Of a stretch of 64,000 nucleotides of DNA, positions 28,096 through 37,036 are shown one piece after another. Source of the DNA: Bacteroides sp. (GTDB taxonomy: Bacteria > Bacillota > Clostridia > Lachnospirales > Lachnospiraceae); NCBI GenBank assembly GCA_023666705.1, contig JAMPBO010000001.1:178539-242538 (forward strand), written 5' to 3'. The notes beneath the pieces were generated by a model. The model was not told the DNA's origin. It was given only the letters and a program-made list of their open reading frames with translations, and did not search any database. How positions within the stretch are numbered: the stretch's first letter is position 1; each line of letters starts with the position of its first letter. Both the position numbers and the translations under genes were made by a program.

Positions 28096-28980
28096 TTAAA
28101 TCATCGTAATAAGGTCATACTCTTTTGTTCCATAACCAATATCTGCTGCGGCATCAATGGTATGCGTACCGTTTAAGGACTCCACCCTCTGAAGAAAATG
28201 GTCGCGTCCCGGGTCATCAGATTTGTATATCAAATCCATACATGCCTGATCAAGTGCCACAGGGTCAAGGGATGACAAAATTCCGATATCCTTCATGCAA
28301 GGGTCCTCTGCCACTGCACAACAGTCACAGTCAACGGACAGGTTACACATCATGCTCACAAATGCAATATTTCCCTTAAAATATTCCATAATACTGCCTG
28401 CCGCATCTGCCATCGACTCACAAAATATATTCTGCTCTGCCATATGATCCCAAACAATCGTCTGGTCATTTGTAAACCCGCCTGAATGAATCAGCGATTT
28501 TCCCTCACTGGACGCACAGCCGATAGAGAGCTGCTTTAATGCACCGCCATAGCCTCCTGCAGGATGTCCCTTAAAATGTGACAATACAAGCATGGAATCA
28601 TAGTTGGCAATATTTTTTCCAACATAGTTTTCCTTCAGCACGGTTCCCTTTGAAATTGGCAGCACAATGTCAGGACCTTCAGCGTCCATCAAATCAACAT
28701 CAAAATATTTATTCCAGCCATGCTCTGCAATCAGCTTCTTATGCTTTTGCGTAGAATTTCTTTCTCCGTCATATGCCGTGTTACATTCTACAATGGTTCC
28801 GTTTACTGCCTCCACCATTGGACGCATAAATTCAGGTCTTAAGTAATTCTGGTTTCCTTTCTCACCTGAATGTACCTTCACTGCCACCTTGCCCTTAAGC
28901 TCAATGCCAAGTGCGTTGTACATCTTTACAACCGCCTCAGGTGTAATTGTTTTCGTAAAATAAACCTTTGCCTTTTCCAT
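28096..28980 (-). CDS. DUF362 domain protein
   Basis: 294 residues with the DUF362 pattern (KVAVKVHSGEKGNQNYLRPEF, then SHFKGHPAGGYGGALKQLSIGCAS) and CDCC with further cysteines near residue 215 that might hold a metal, though no full 4Fe-4S ferredoxin motif is seen. The family is often near redox enzymes but has no defined reaction. AAAGGAGTAGTAC precedes the ATG. It lies upstream of vanR on the same strand with no clear terminator between them. Confidence 0.8.
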   Translation of the reverse strand: MEKAKVYFTKTITPEAVVKMYNALGIELKGKVAVKVHSGEKGNQNYLRPEFMRPMVEAVNGTIVECNTAYDGERNSTQKHKKLIAEHGWNKYFDVDLMDAEGPDIVLPISKGTVLKENYVGKNIANYDSMLVLSHFKGHPAGGYGGALKQLSIGCASSEGKSLIHSGGFTNDQTIVWDHMAEQNIFCESMADAAGSIMEYFKGNIAFVSMMCNLSVDCDCCAVAEDPCMKDIGILSSLDPVALDQACMDLIYKSDDPGRDHFLQRVESLNGTHTIDAAADIGYGTKEYDLITMI

Positions 28981-29079
28981 GTACTACTCCTTTCCTGCGA
29001 AACACGTTAAGATTATTCATTTTCTTCATATTGGCATGTTTCTGTAAAACCTGCCATAAACTACAATGTTAAAACCATT

Positions 29080-29346
29080 TTATTTTTTATCTTTAAAGAA
29101 ATCAGGATGTTCAGCTCTGTACTGTGCTTCCGCCTCTGCACGTTTTTTCACCGACCTTTTTGCCGATACAAATGCAAGAATATAACATGGGATGCAGATA
29201 ACCGTACAGACAATCGCAGGCGTAAGACAATAATAATCCTTATCATAAACTGCCATCCAAAGAAAAATCGCCGGTACAGCAAAAACAATTGCTACACATG
29301 ACATAAAGGTTGAAAACCCTGTTTCCCTTAAAATTAAAAATCGCAT
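29080..29346 (-). CDS. Small membrane protein, hypothetical
   Basis: 88 residues from the ATG at 29346, which has AGGAGG 7 bases upstream. Two membrane helices are followed by a charged tail (SAKRSVKKRAEAEAQYRAEHPDFFKDKK). Not recognised; no domain assigned. Confidence 0.65.
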   Translation of the reverse strand: MRFLILRETGFSTFMSCVAIVFAVPAIFLWMAVYDKDYYCLTPAIVCTVICIPCYILAFVSAKRSVKKRAEAEAQYRAEHPDFFKDKK

Positions 29347-29425
29347 TGTAGTCCTCCTATGTATCATGATTCATCTGTATTAAGTAATTATATAGCAAAG
29401 CAGATTTTCATGTCAAGACGAAGTA

Positions 29426-29504
29426 AGAGGCTGTCGCAGTAAGGATGTAAGGCACATGGTTGTTTACCCATGACAAACCCATTCTTACTGTAACAGCCTC
29501 TTAT
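29426..29504. terminator. Large bidirectional hairpin
   Basis: TAAGAGGCTGTCGCAGTAAG pairs with CTTACTGTAACAGCCTCTTA with small interruptions, around a loop of about 40 bases. It lies just past the stop of the DUF6033-like gene (29512) on the minus strand and before the small membrane gene. Confidence 0.6.
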
Positions 29505-29511
29505 CATTTTT

Positions 29512-30465
29512 CTATATACTAAAATCGTACTTTGTTCCGCTGTTTTGTATTTCTTCTGCCTTAACAACGTCCCAGTCTACCAATTTCATTTTTGCAAGCA
29601 GCTCATCCATGCTGTCTGCCTGTATGCTGATATGCTTGATACTGTCATTCCTTTTTGCATAGTCGGAAAGCTCCTTTTCTGCTTTGCTTTCCGTCTTTTT
29701 TTCTTCTTCCTTCTGCTTCGTGCGTTTTTCTTCCCGAATTTTCTCAAGGTTTTCTCTTGATTTTGCACTTGATTTTTCCATTTCTGCAAAGAAGCTTGTT
29801 GTGCCATCCTCATTAAGCACAATACCCATTTTTGTAATTGCTACGCCGTCCTTTCCGAAGCTGCTTTCAAATCCAAACTGCTTATTGATTTCCTTGGACA
29901 TTTTCACTGCATGTTCCATACCCTTAAGCTTTTCTTTTGCATAATTTTCATCATTCGCCATACGCTCCAGCTCTGCACTGGAAAATATGACAGAGAACCC
30001 CTTTGTGCCGCTTTTAGCAAGTGCCTTTAAATTGTCTGTGCCATCTCCAACAAAAAAGTCATAATCGCCGTATTTCTTTCTTAAATTTTTTAGAAAATCC
30101 TGTGCCTTTGATGAAAGCCTTGACTCACTTGTTCCTGTCTTGCCAACCGTACCGTCAGACGATATGGTTCCGTCCTTCAGCCCCTTTTTTACACTGTCCA
30201 TCCAATTTGAAAGAAATGCAAGTCCACTGCTTGTTCTTGCACCATTTGCTTCCTTTACAAATTTACTATATTTTGCATATGCCTCCGGGTCATACTTTTT
30301 CATCAGCTTTTCCAAATCTGAGGTTCTGAAGGATTTTCCTGTTGTATCCCTCAAATCCTCCAAGGTTTCCGCTTTTGAAACACCCTTGTTCTCAATTTTC
30401 TTTAACTCACGTTTGCCTTTTTCCAAAATATTTTGGTAGTTGACTGATACAATGTCCATGTTCAT
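29512..30465 (-). CDS. DUF6033-like protein
   Basis: 317 residues, soluble, helical, lysine-rich. A charged coiled coil (KREEKRTKQKEEEKK style) lies near residue 245 and the C-terminus is globular. It resembles DUF6033 proteins, which are common in Clostridia and of unknown role. AAGGAGG precedes the ATG. No partner gene is obvious. Confidence 0.6.
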   Translation of the reverse strand: MNMDIVSVNYQNILEKGKRELKKIENKGVSKAETLEDLRDTTGKSFRTSDLEKLMKKYDPEAYAKYSKFVKEANGARTSSGLAFLSNWMDSVKKGLKDGTISSDGTVGKTGTSESRLSSKAQDFLKNLRKKYGDYDFFVGDGTDNLKALAKSGTKGFSVIFSSAELERMANDENYAKEKLKGMEHAVKMSKEINKQFGFESSFGKDGVAITKMGIVLNEDGTTSFFAEMEKSSAKSRENLEKIREEKRTKQKEEEKKTESKAEKELSDYAKRNDSIKHISIQADSMDELLAKMKLVDWDVVKAEEIQNSGTKYDFSI

Positions 30466-30660
30466 TTCTTTCTTCCTCCTTGATTTTTTAAATTGAAATC
30501 CTTTTCAATTATCATCACCATTCATGTTTTTCACATTTTGCGGTAATAACCCCTTACGATATACCATTAATCAATTAATATATCGGTATCAGAAAACATA
30601 AAGTTTATAACAATCTCCTGTCCCAAGCCTCCCAAAATATTCTCTGAATTAATATCAAAT
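30466..30660. other. AT-rich spacer
   Basis: No open frame, RNA signature or strong hairpin was found here. It separates the DUF6033-like gene from the remnant of the PIN toxin gene. Confidence 0.5.
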
Positions 30661-30878
30661 CTATCGCTTCAATAAATGATTTAATTTTTTATCAAATGTC
30701 TTTATTTCATATCCATTGACCTTATTATATGCATACAAGATACAATCAACAAAATCTATATTTCCCTCTGCATAAACCTGCAATCCTGTTTTTAAAACTT
30801 CCATATCATTAGACTGAACTTCAGATAAAAAGCTAAAAGACTGGATCTTAAAATCATATTTGCATCAAGCAGTTTCAT
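30661..30878 (-). pseudogene. Frameshifted PIN-domain (VapC-like) toxin remnant
   Basis: The minus strand starts with MKLLDANMILR, the usual PIN-domain opening with its first acidic residue. The frame then breaks, and the other frame continues with YAEGNIDFVDCILYAYNKVNG and ends in FDKKLNHLL, the usual PIN C-terminus. The locus is 218 bases, about half of a normal PIN gene, so it carries both an internal deletion and a frameshift. The ATG overlaps the antitoxin stop (ATGAAACTGCTTGA), the classic coupled layout. Confidence 0.75.
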
Positions 30879-31101
30879 ATTTTTCTTTTATTGCCCTTTC
30901 CCATGCAGTTTTTTCATTTTTGATTAATTCTTTATTTGCATGCTCTGATAGTAGTCCCTTGGCTGAAGTTCTACTCTGTTTTGGTAAATCTTCCATAAAT
31001 TCATCTAATACTGTTACTATTACTTTTTGATTTTTCTCCGCATTAATTTTTTCCAGTGTTTGAATTATATTTCCGTCATAATAACCCTGTAACGCTACCA
31101 T
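30865..31101 (-). CDS. Antitoxin of the broken PIN toxin
   Basis: 78 residues beginning MVALQGYYDGNIIQTLEKI, the pattern of small antitoxins encoded before PIN toxins in Clostridia and cyanobacteria. The reading frame is intact. It has AGAGGGTG before the ATG and overlaps the toxin remnant by 14 bases. Kept intact while the toxin has decayed. Confidence 0.7.
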   Translation of the reverse strand: MVALQGYYDGNIIQTLEKINAEKNQKVIVTVLDEFMEDLPKQSRTSAKGLLSEHANKELIKNEKTAWERAIKEKYETA

Positions 31102-31229
31102 ACCAACACCCTCTTAATCATATATAATCTTTAATCGAACTTATCATTTAAAAATTTATTACATTAGTATTATTATACCTTGAATACTTAAATCAAACTA
31201 AACTATTTCTATACACAATACACTCTTAC

Positions 31230-31442
31230 TTAATCATCAAAAGGACACCAATCTGCAGTACCATAGCAATGTGGGCAATAATCACATGCCTCTCCGCCCA
31301 CATGATGTCTTCTACCTTCATTTTCAAAACCCAAATTTGTTTTAGGGCTTTCATCTTCAATTCTTCTACGACAGCTTGGACAATATTTAAAATTTTTATC
31401 AAATGCTATATGACAATAATTACATACTTTATATTTTCCCAT
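31230..31442 (-). CDS. Small double zinc-ribbon protein
   Basis: 70 residues with two Cys pairs near the N-terminus (CNYC, CPSC) and two near the C-terminus (CDYC, CPHC), plus a final Cys, so it can hold zinc. Function unknown. GGAGGT precedes the ATG, but the gap is 8 bases across TATTATGA. Confidence 0.65.
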   Translation of the reverse strand: MGKYKVCNYCHIAFDKNFKYCPSCRRRIEDESPKTNLGFENEGRRHHVGGEACDYCPHCYGTADWCPFDD

Positions 31443-31566
31443 TCATAATACCTCCTAACATTGAAAAACATTATCAACACATATAGTATAATGAAAAAAT
31501 TAAATTTTGTACACAGAAAAGTATATCTTAAATACATTTTACATGTTCCAATAACCTATGCCCCTT

Positions 31567-31812
31567 TTACCGAAACAAACCTTTCTTCTCATAAGGTTCG
31601 CTGCTCACTGACACAACCTCGTAACCTGTTTTTTCAATTGCGGCTCTTATTTTCTCCTCTGTTATATCTTCCTCAGCAATGATTACCGTTTTTTTCTTAA
31701 CATGTGAGCTGTTTACCTTTTTTACCTTCAACGCATTCCTGATTGCCTCGTTAATATGTGCCTCACACATGCTGCATGCCATGCCCTCTATATTCACCGT
31801 AATTTTAAACAT
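31567..31812 (-). CDS. Heavy-metal-associated (HMA) domain protein, CopZ-like
   Basis: 81 residues from the ATG at 31812, which has AGAGGAGG upstream. One HMA domain with the metal site GMACSMC. Family members carry Cu(I) or other soft metals between transporters. No metal ATPase or repressor gene is adjacent, so the partner is unknown. Confidence 0.85.
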   Translation of the reverse strand: MFKITVNIEGMACSMCEAHINEAIRNALKVKKVNSSHVKKKTVIIAEEDITEEKIRAAIEKTGYEVVSVSSEPYEKKGLFR

Positions 31813-31951
31813 CAAAAATTCCTCCTCTGTCATTTTAATCCCATTTAACTTATTCTTCGGATTTGATGTAATTGCAGTTAGTGCAATCTAACCCGGTTAA
31901 GTATACTCCTAACATTAAACTTTTGTCAAGAATAAAGGACCTTCGGCAGTA

Positions 31952-32968
31952 TCATTTTTTCTTTGCTCTTATATACCATTTGTTTTTGGCTTTGGCATAA
32001 ACCTCCACTCCCTCAACACTTTCAACAAATTTGGAGAGTTGCGAATATCCTGACTCTTTATAGCTAAATTTCGGAAACTTAGTATGTATTTCATTCCCCA
32101 GCATATCTAAAGCAAAATCCTTTTTTGCCTTTTCTTTTATAAAATTACGAACGTTCTTTTCAATATTATCATTGTTGCTTTTTACAATATACATACTTCT
32201 TCCTTCTGTTTCAATTTCAACGTTTGTTTCATTTTCAATAAATTTTTTAAACCGTGAATATCCATAATTTCTTTCATCAAAATCAGAAAATACATGTCTC
32301 AGTAGACTTTTTGTTGAACTTAAATTAACTCGCACCCCATTATTTTCTGCCTCAGTCGCCAAAAAGTCAATAGCACTTTTAATTTCTTCTATCGGTGTAA
32401 TCGCATCTTTTTCAGGTTCTAAATTAGCATTTTCTTCTTTATCAGACACTTTAGCATCTTTTATCTCAGGCTCTTCCATATCCGCCATTTTGTCATCTTT
32501 AGCATCAAGTTCTTCTTCAATAATTTTATCAAGAAATTTATATTCATTACATGCTTTTACAAATGCTTTCGACGCCATACTCTGCCCCATACCAACTACA
32601 TATATTGCATCTTCTTTTATCCTGTTTACAAGCCGGGTAAAGTCACTGTCTGATGAAACAATGCAAAACATATCTACATTTTGACGATATAAAATATCCA
32701 TTGCATCTATTACAAGCATTATGTCCGCTGCATTTTTCCCCGATGTATAATTTTGTTGATAAATGGGAACAATTGCATATTCTTTTGATTTTTCATCCCA
32801 TTTTGCAAGAGCATTATTACGAAAATCTCCATACATTCTTTGATAAGTAATATTTCCATATTTCTTTATTTCTGAAAAAATAACATCTATGTATTTTGCA
32901 TTTGTATTTTCTGCATCAATTAAAAGAGCTATCTTCTTTTCTCCATTTATAAACGTATTTTCTTCCAT
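31952..32968 (-). CDS. NYN-domain ribonuclease-like protein with OST-HTH/LOTUS domains
   Basis: 338 residues. Residues 10-150 form a NYN (PIN-like) nuclease domain with conserved acidic positions: IALLIDAENTN, GKNAADIMLVIDAM and IVSSDSDFTRLV. An acidic linker is followed by two OST-HTH/LOTUS-type domains (about 190-250 and 265-335), which bind RNA in other proteins. Cytoplasmic. AAGGAG precedes the ATG. A structured RNA candidate lies 90 bases upstream. Likely RNA cleavage or RNA-binding role; substrate unknown. Confidence 0.85.
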   Translation of the reverse strand: MEENTFINGEKKIALLIDAENTNAKYIDVIFSEIKKYGNITYQRMYGDFRNNALAKWDEKSKEYAIVPIYQQNYTSGKNAADIMLVIDAMDILYRQNVDMFCIVSSDSDFTRLVNRIKEDAIYVVGMGQSMASKAFVKACNEYKFLDKIIEEELDAKDDKMADMEEPEIKDAKVSDKEENANLEPEKDAITPIEEIKSAIDFLATEAENNGVRVNLSSTKSLLRHVFSDFDERNYGYSRFKKFIENETNVEIETEGRSMYIVKSNNDNIEKNVRNFIKEKAKKDFALDMLGNEIHTKFPKFSYKESGYSQLSKFVESVEGVEVYAKAKNKWYIRAKKK

Positions 32969-33057
32969 TTTAAAATCTCCTTTATTTTAAATTATTTTTT
33001 AGGAACAAAGTGCCTCCAACACTCTTTATATTACCACAATTTTAATGGCATTTCCTA

Positions 33058-33235
33058 ACAAAGTAAAAGAGGCATCAAAAGCATACCCAAAAGAATATCA
33101 GTAATAATCTTTGGGGTAAATACTTTAATGCCTCAAAGCCCAGCGGGCAGCGTTAACCTATTTGAGCCAAATAGGTGGCGCATTATTTAATTTGGAAGTC
33201 CCTGCCACTGCGATTAAACAGCAGCAGAGGCTTCT
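33058..33235 (-). ncRNA. Structured RNA candidate (leader or small RNA) upstream of the NYN gene
   Basis: The minus strand contains a hairpin ACCTATTT / AAATAGGT with GCG/CGC flanks (about 33153-33181), GCCC/GGGC, a closing GCCTC (33227-33231) with GAGGC (33130-33134), and then a long terminator. The same GAGGC is also the 5' arm of that terminator, so the two folds exclude each other. A weak promoter (TTTAGA, 16, TAAAAT) lies just upstream. No known RNA family is recognised. Confidence 0.5.
33061..33134 (-). terminator. Long terminator hairpin
   Basis: Minus strand GAGGCAT, AAAG, TACCC, AAAGA pair in order with TCTTT, GGGTA, CTTT, ATGCCTC, followed by TTTTACTTT. It ends the ppdK-side or small-RNA transcript before the NYN gene. 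Confidence 0.7.
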
Positions 33236-33304
33236 AATTTTATTAAAACTAATTACATTCTAAAACGTACATATATCTGACTTCAGCGTTTTTGCTCAGA
33301 TATA

Positions 33305-35941
33305 CTACATCTCAGCGATTGCAGCCTGTGCAGCAGCAAGTCTTGCGATTGGTACTCTGAATGGTGAACATGATACATAATCAAGACCAATCTTGTGGCA
33401 GAATTCAACGGATGAAGGATCTCCACCGTGCTCGCCGCAAATACCAACATGAAGCTTTGAATTAACCGGCTTACCAAGCTTAATCGCCATCTCCATAAGC
33501 TTGCCTACACCTGTCTGGTCAAGCTTAGCAAATGGGTCATTCTCAAAGATCTTCGTGTCATAGTAAGCATCAAGGAACTTACCTGCATCGTCTCTTGAGA
33601 AGCCGAATGTCATCTGAGTAAGGTCATTTGTACCGAAGCAGAAGAAGTCAGCCTCTTTTGCGATTTCATCAGCAGTAAGGGCAGCTCTAGGAATTTCTAT
33701 CATAGTACCTACCTCATACTCAAATGAAACGCCTGCATTTGCGATTTCTGCGTCAGCAGTCTCAACAACAACCTTCTTAACATACTTAAGCTCTTTAATC
33801 TCACATACAAGCGGAATCATGATTTCAGGCTTAACATTCCAATCAGGATGAGCCTTCTTAACCTCGATAGCTGCACGGATAACTGCCTTCGTCTGCATCT
33901 TGGCAATCTCAGGATAAGTGACTGCAAGACGGCATCCTCTGTGACCCATCATAGGGTTAAACTCATGGAGTGATGCGATGAGAGCCTTAATTGCCTCAAC
34001 GGACTTGCCCTGAGCATCAGCAAGCTTCTTAATGTCAGCCTCCTCAGTAGGAACAAACTCATGAAGTGGTGGGTCAAGGAATCTGATTGTAACAGGATTT
34101 CCTTCCAGTGCCTCATAAAGTGCCTTGAAGTCTCCCTGCTGATATGGAAGAATCTTCTCAAGTGCTGCTTCTCTCTCCTCAACTGTATCTGAACAAATCA
34201 TTTCACGGAATGCTGCAATTCTGTCCTCCTCGAAGAACATATGCTCTGTACGGCAAAGACCGATACCCTCGGCACCAAGCTCTCTTGCCTTTTTCGCATC
34301 AGCAGGCGTATCTGCATTTGTACGAACCTTAAGCTTTCTGAACTTGTCAGCCCAAGCCATAACACGTCCAAACTCACCTGCTATCTGAGCGTCTACAGTA
34401 GGGATAAGACCTGCGTAAATGTTACCTGTTGTACCGTCAATTGAAATCTCTGAGCCCTCTGTAAATGTCTGTCCTGCAAGTGTAAACTTCTTGTTTTCCT
34501 CATCCATGTTGATGTCGCCGCAACCGGATACACAGCAGGTACCCATACCACGGGCAACAACGGCAGCATGGCTTGTCATACCACCACGAACTGTAAGAAT
34601 ACCCTGAGCAGCCTTCATACCTGTGATATCCTCAGGTGAAGTCTCAAGTCTTACAAGAACAACCTTCTCTCCTCTGTCAGCCCATGCAACTGCATCATCA
34701 GCAGTAAATACAACCTTACCACATGCTGCACCAGGAGAAGCTCCAAGTCCCTTTCCAAGTGGTGTAGCTGCCTTAAGAGCTGCTGCATCAAACTGTGGGT
34801 GAAGAAGCGTATCAAGGTTACGTGGGTCAATCATTGCAACAGCCTCAGCCTCTGTCTTGTGTCCCTCGTCAACAAGGTCACAGGCAATCTTTAATGCTGC
34901 AGGAGCTGTTCTCTTACCATTACGGCACTGAAGCATGTAAAGCTTCTTATTCTCAACAGTAAACTCCATATCCTGCATATCATGGTAGTGATTTTCAAGT
35001 ATATCACAAACCTTGATGAACTCTGCATATGCCTCTGGGAATTCCTGCTCCATCTGGGCAATTGGCATAGGTGTACGGACACCAGCAACAACGTCCTCGC
35101 CCTGTGCATTGATAAGGAACTCTCCCATAAGCTTGTTCTCACCTGTTGCAGGGTCACGTGTAAATGCAACACCTGTACCGGACTGGTCATTTAAGTTACC
35201 GAATACCATAGGCATTACGTTTACTGCAGTACCCCATGAATATGGAATATCGTTATCTCTCCTATATACGTTTGCTCTTGGGTTGTCCCATGACTTAAAT
35301 ACTGCCTCAATAGCGAGCTTTAACTGCTCTACCGGATCTGAAGGGAAATCCTGTCCTAACTGCTTCTTGTACTCAGCCTTAAACTGTCCTGCAAGCTCCT
35401 TAAGGTCATCTGCCGTAAGCTCAACGTCAAACTTAACACCCTTCTTCTCCTTCATTTCGTCGATAAGCTGCTCAAAATACTTCTTACCAACCTCCATAAC
35501 GACATCAGAGAACATCTGGATAAATCTTCTGTAGGAATCATATACGAAACGGGCAAATGCCGGATCCGGGTTACCCTTAATCATAGCAGCTACAACATCA
35601 TCATTTAAACCAAGGTTCAGGATTGTATCCATCATACCAGGCATAGATGCTCTGGCACCTGAACGAACAGAAACGAGAAGTGGATTTTCAAGGTCACCAA
35701 ACTTCTTACCGTTTACCTCCTCCATCCAGGCTACACCTTCCATAGCCTGTGCCATAATTTCGTCATTAATCTTACGACCGTCCTCGTAATACTGAGTACA
35801 TGCCTCTGTTGTAATTGTAAATCCCTGTGGTACCGGAAGACCGATCTCAGTCATCTCAGCAAGGTTTGCACCCTTACCACCAAGAAGATTACGCATGGAC
35901 ATGTTACCTTCCTTGAAAGTGTATACCCACTTATTTGCCAT
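33305..35941 (-). CDS. ppdK: Pyruvate, phosphate dikinase
   Basis: 878 residues, the normal length. N-terminal ATP-grasp domain (GGKGANLAEMTEIGLPVPQGF), phospho-His swivel domain with the catalytic His in GGMTSHAAVVARGMG, and C-terminal PEP-binding TIM barrel with catalytic Cys in GICGEHGGDP. It interconverts pyruvate + ATP + phosphate and PEP + AMP + pyrophosphate and can replace pyruvate kinase in anaerobes. AGGAGGTATAACTAA precedes the ATG. Confidence 0.97.
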   Translation of the reverse strand: MANKWVYTFKEGNMSMRNLLGGKGANLAEMTEIGLPVPQGFTITTEACTQYYEDGRKINDEIMAQAMEGVAWMEEVNGKKFGDLENPLLVSVRSGARASMPGMMDTILNLGLNDDVVAAMIKGNPDPAFARFVYDSYRRFIQMFSDVVMEVGKKYFEQLIDEMKEKKGVKFDVELTADDLKELAGQFKAEYKKQLGQDFPSDPVEQLKLAIEAVFKSWDNPRANVYRRDNDIPYSWGTAVNVMPMVFGNLNDQSGTGVAFTRDPATGENKLMGEFLINAQGEDVVAGVRTPMPIAQMEQEFPEAYAEFIKVCDILENHYHDMQDMEFTVENKKLYMLQCRNGKRTAPAALKIACDLVDEGHKTEAEAVAMIDPRNLDTLLHPQFDAAALKAATPLGKGLGASPGAACGKVVFTADDAVAWADRGEKVVLVRLETSPEDITGMKAAQGILTVRGGMTSHAAVVARGMGTCCVSGCGDINMDEENKKFTLAGQTFTEGSEISIDGTTGNIYAGLIPTVDAQIAGEFGRVMAWADKFRKLKVRTNADTPADAKKARELGAEGIGLCRTEHMFFEEDRIAAFREMICSDTVEEREAALEKILPYQQGDFKALYEALEGNPVTIRFLDPPLHEFVPTEEADIKKLADAQGKSVEAIKALIASLHEFNPMMGHRGCRLAVTYPEIAKMQTKAVIRAAIEVKKAHPDWNVKPEIMIPLVCEIKELKYVKKVVVETADAEIANAGVSFEYEVGTMIEIPRAALTADEIAKEADFFCFGTNDLTQMTFGFSRDDAGKFLDAYYDTKIFENDPFAKLDQTGVGKLMEMAIKLGKPVNSKLHVGICGEHGGDPSSVEFCHKIGLDYVSCSPFRVPIARLAAAQAAIAEM

Positions 35942-36015
35942 TTAGTTATACCTCCTAAGTATTTTTTGTATTATTTGTAGTTTAGAGTCTGGCAGACTCC
36001 ACCACGCTGTCAGAA

Positions 36016-36045
36016 ATTATATCATAAATTTAACAATTGTTAAAT
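36016..36045 (-). promoter_or_regulatory. ppdK promoter with an 18-bp perfect palindrome
   Basis: Minus strand TTAACA (36038-36043), 16-base spacer, TATAAT (36016-36021). The palindrome ATTTAACAATTGTTAAAT (36028-36045) covers the -35 and part of the spacer, so a repressor could bind there. Confidence 0.65.
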
Positions 36046-36165
36046 AGATTTTTTCTAAAATTTGTAAATTTTGCACATGTTTTCCTCCCATAAAACATTC
36101 CTAATTTATCATACCCGTTTTTGCTCTTTTTTTTCATATTTTTATACGCTAAATTCCTAAAAAAC

Positions 36166-36194
36166 TGGACATAATTTAAAATAAGGTGTAGAAT
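36166..36194 (+). promoter_or_regulatory. Sigma-A promoter of the PocR chemoreceptor gene
   Basis: TGGACA (36166-36171), 17-base spacer, TAGAAT (36189-36194), about 30 bases before the ATG. Confidence 0.75.
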
Positions 36195-36223
36195 ATTAAC
36201 ATATTTTGTCATGGAGGGTTATT

Positions 36224-37000
36224 ATGCGTATACAGGATTTTTTTGACGTAAGCAGACTTGACGGCATACTGAAGGACTGGTCAGATGCCACCGGACTTGC
36301 TACCATTGCCGTAGACAAGGATGGAAATTATATATCAGGAGAGATAGGCTTTACCGATTTTTGTATGAAATATACCCGCGGCTCCGAGGAGGGCTGCCGC
36401 CGTTGTGTCCACTGCGATAACACAGGCACAGGCACTTACTTCTGCCATGCAGGACTTATGGATTTTTCCGTTGATATCATGGTTGGGGATGAATATTTGG
36501 GAAAAATAATCGGAGGACAGGTTCTTCCAAATGAGCCTGACGAAGAAAAGTTCCGTGACCTTGCCGTTGAACTTAAAATAAATCCTGACGATTACATACG
36601 TGCCCTCTCAAAGGTTCCCGTAAAGACGGAAAAAAGCATACGTGCAGCCGCACAGCTTTTGGGCAACCTTATTAATATGATTGTAAATCTTGAATACCAG
36701 AAATCAAGAACAAACAATCTTGTCGAAAATATGGACTCCGACATCTCCTCTGCTGTCGCACTTATAAATGAAATAGGCAAAAAGTCCGCCGACTTGGACA
36801 AGATTGAAAACAAACAGAGAATTCTGTCCCTCAATGCTTCCATAGAAGCAGCAAGGGCAGGTGAATATGGAAAGGGCTTTAACGTAGTTGCAAATGAGGT
36901 TGGAAAGCTTTCCTCAAATTCTGAGGAAATAAACAAATCAATTAAAGTTTCCATAAAAAAATTAGATGATGTAATCAAGCATCTTGACAGTTGCAGATAA
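36224..37000 (+). CDS. Soluble PocR-domain chemoreceptor (short MCP)
   Basis: 258 residues from the ATG at 36224 with ATGGAGGG upstream. Residues 1-155 form a PocR ligand domain with clustered cysteines ([12 protein letters not shown] and TYFCHAG). Residues 180-258 hold a short signalling hairpin with the MCP tip [20 protein letters not shown]. No membrane helix. It should bind a small hydrocarbon-like ligand inside the cell and signal to CheA/CheW. The signalling domain is shorter than in full receptors. Confidence 0.85.
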   Translation: MRIQDFFDVSRLDGILKDWSDATGLATIAVDKDGNYISGEIGFTDFCMKYTRGSEEGCRRCVHCDNTGTGTYFCHAGLMDFSVDIMVGDEYLGKIIGGQVLPNEPDEEKFRDLAVELKINPDDYIRALSKVPVKTEKSIRAAAQLLGNLINMIVNLEYQKSRTNNLVENMDSDISSAVALINEIGKKSADLDKIENKQRILSLNASIEAARAGEYGKGFNVVANEVGKLSSNSEEINKSIKVSIKKLDDVIKHLDSCR

Positions 37001-37005
37001 AAAAG

Positions 37006-37036
37006 AGACTGCCGCACTTGTGCGGCAGCCTTTTTT
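37006..37036. terminator. Bidirectional terminator
   Basis: CTGCCGCA-CTTG-TGCGGCAG followed by a T-run on the plus strand and, through the opposite strand, TCTCTTTTTT. It separates the convergent PocR and hemW genes. Confidence 0.9.

Noticed and set aside
33058..33235. Reading the structured RNA as 6S RNA, tmRNA or SRP RNA
   Set aside because: The ends are not complementary as in 6S RNA, there is no tag frame or tRNA-like end, and no SRP Alu/GGAA signature.
36028..36045. Rex operator at ppdK
   Set aside because: The half-sites are in the reverse order of the Rex consensus (TTAACA-TGTTAA rather than TTGTTAA-TTAACAA).
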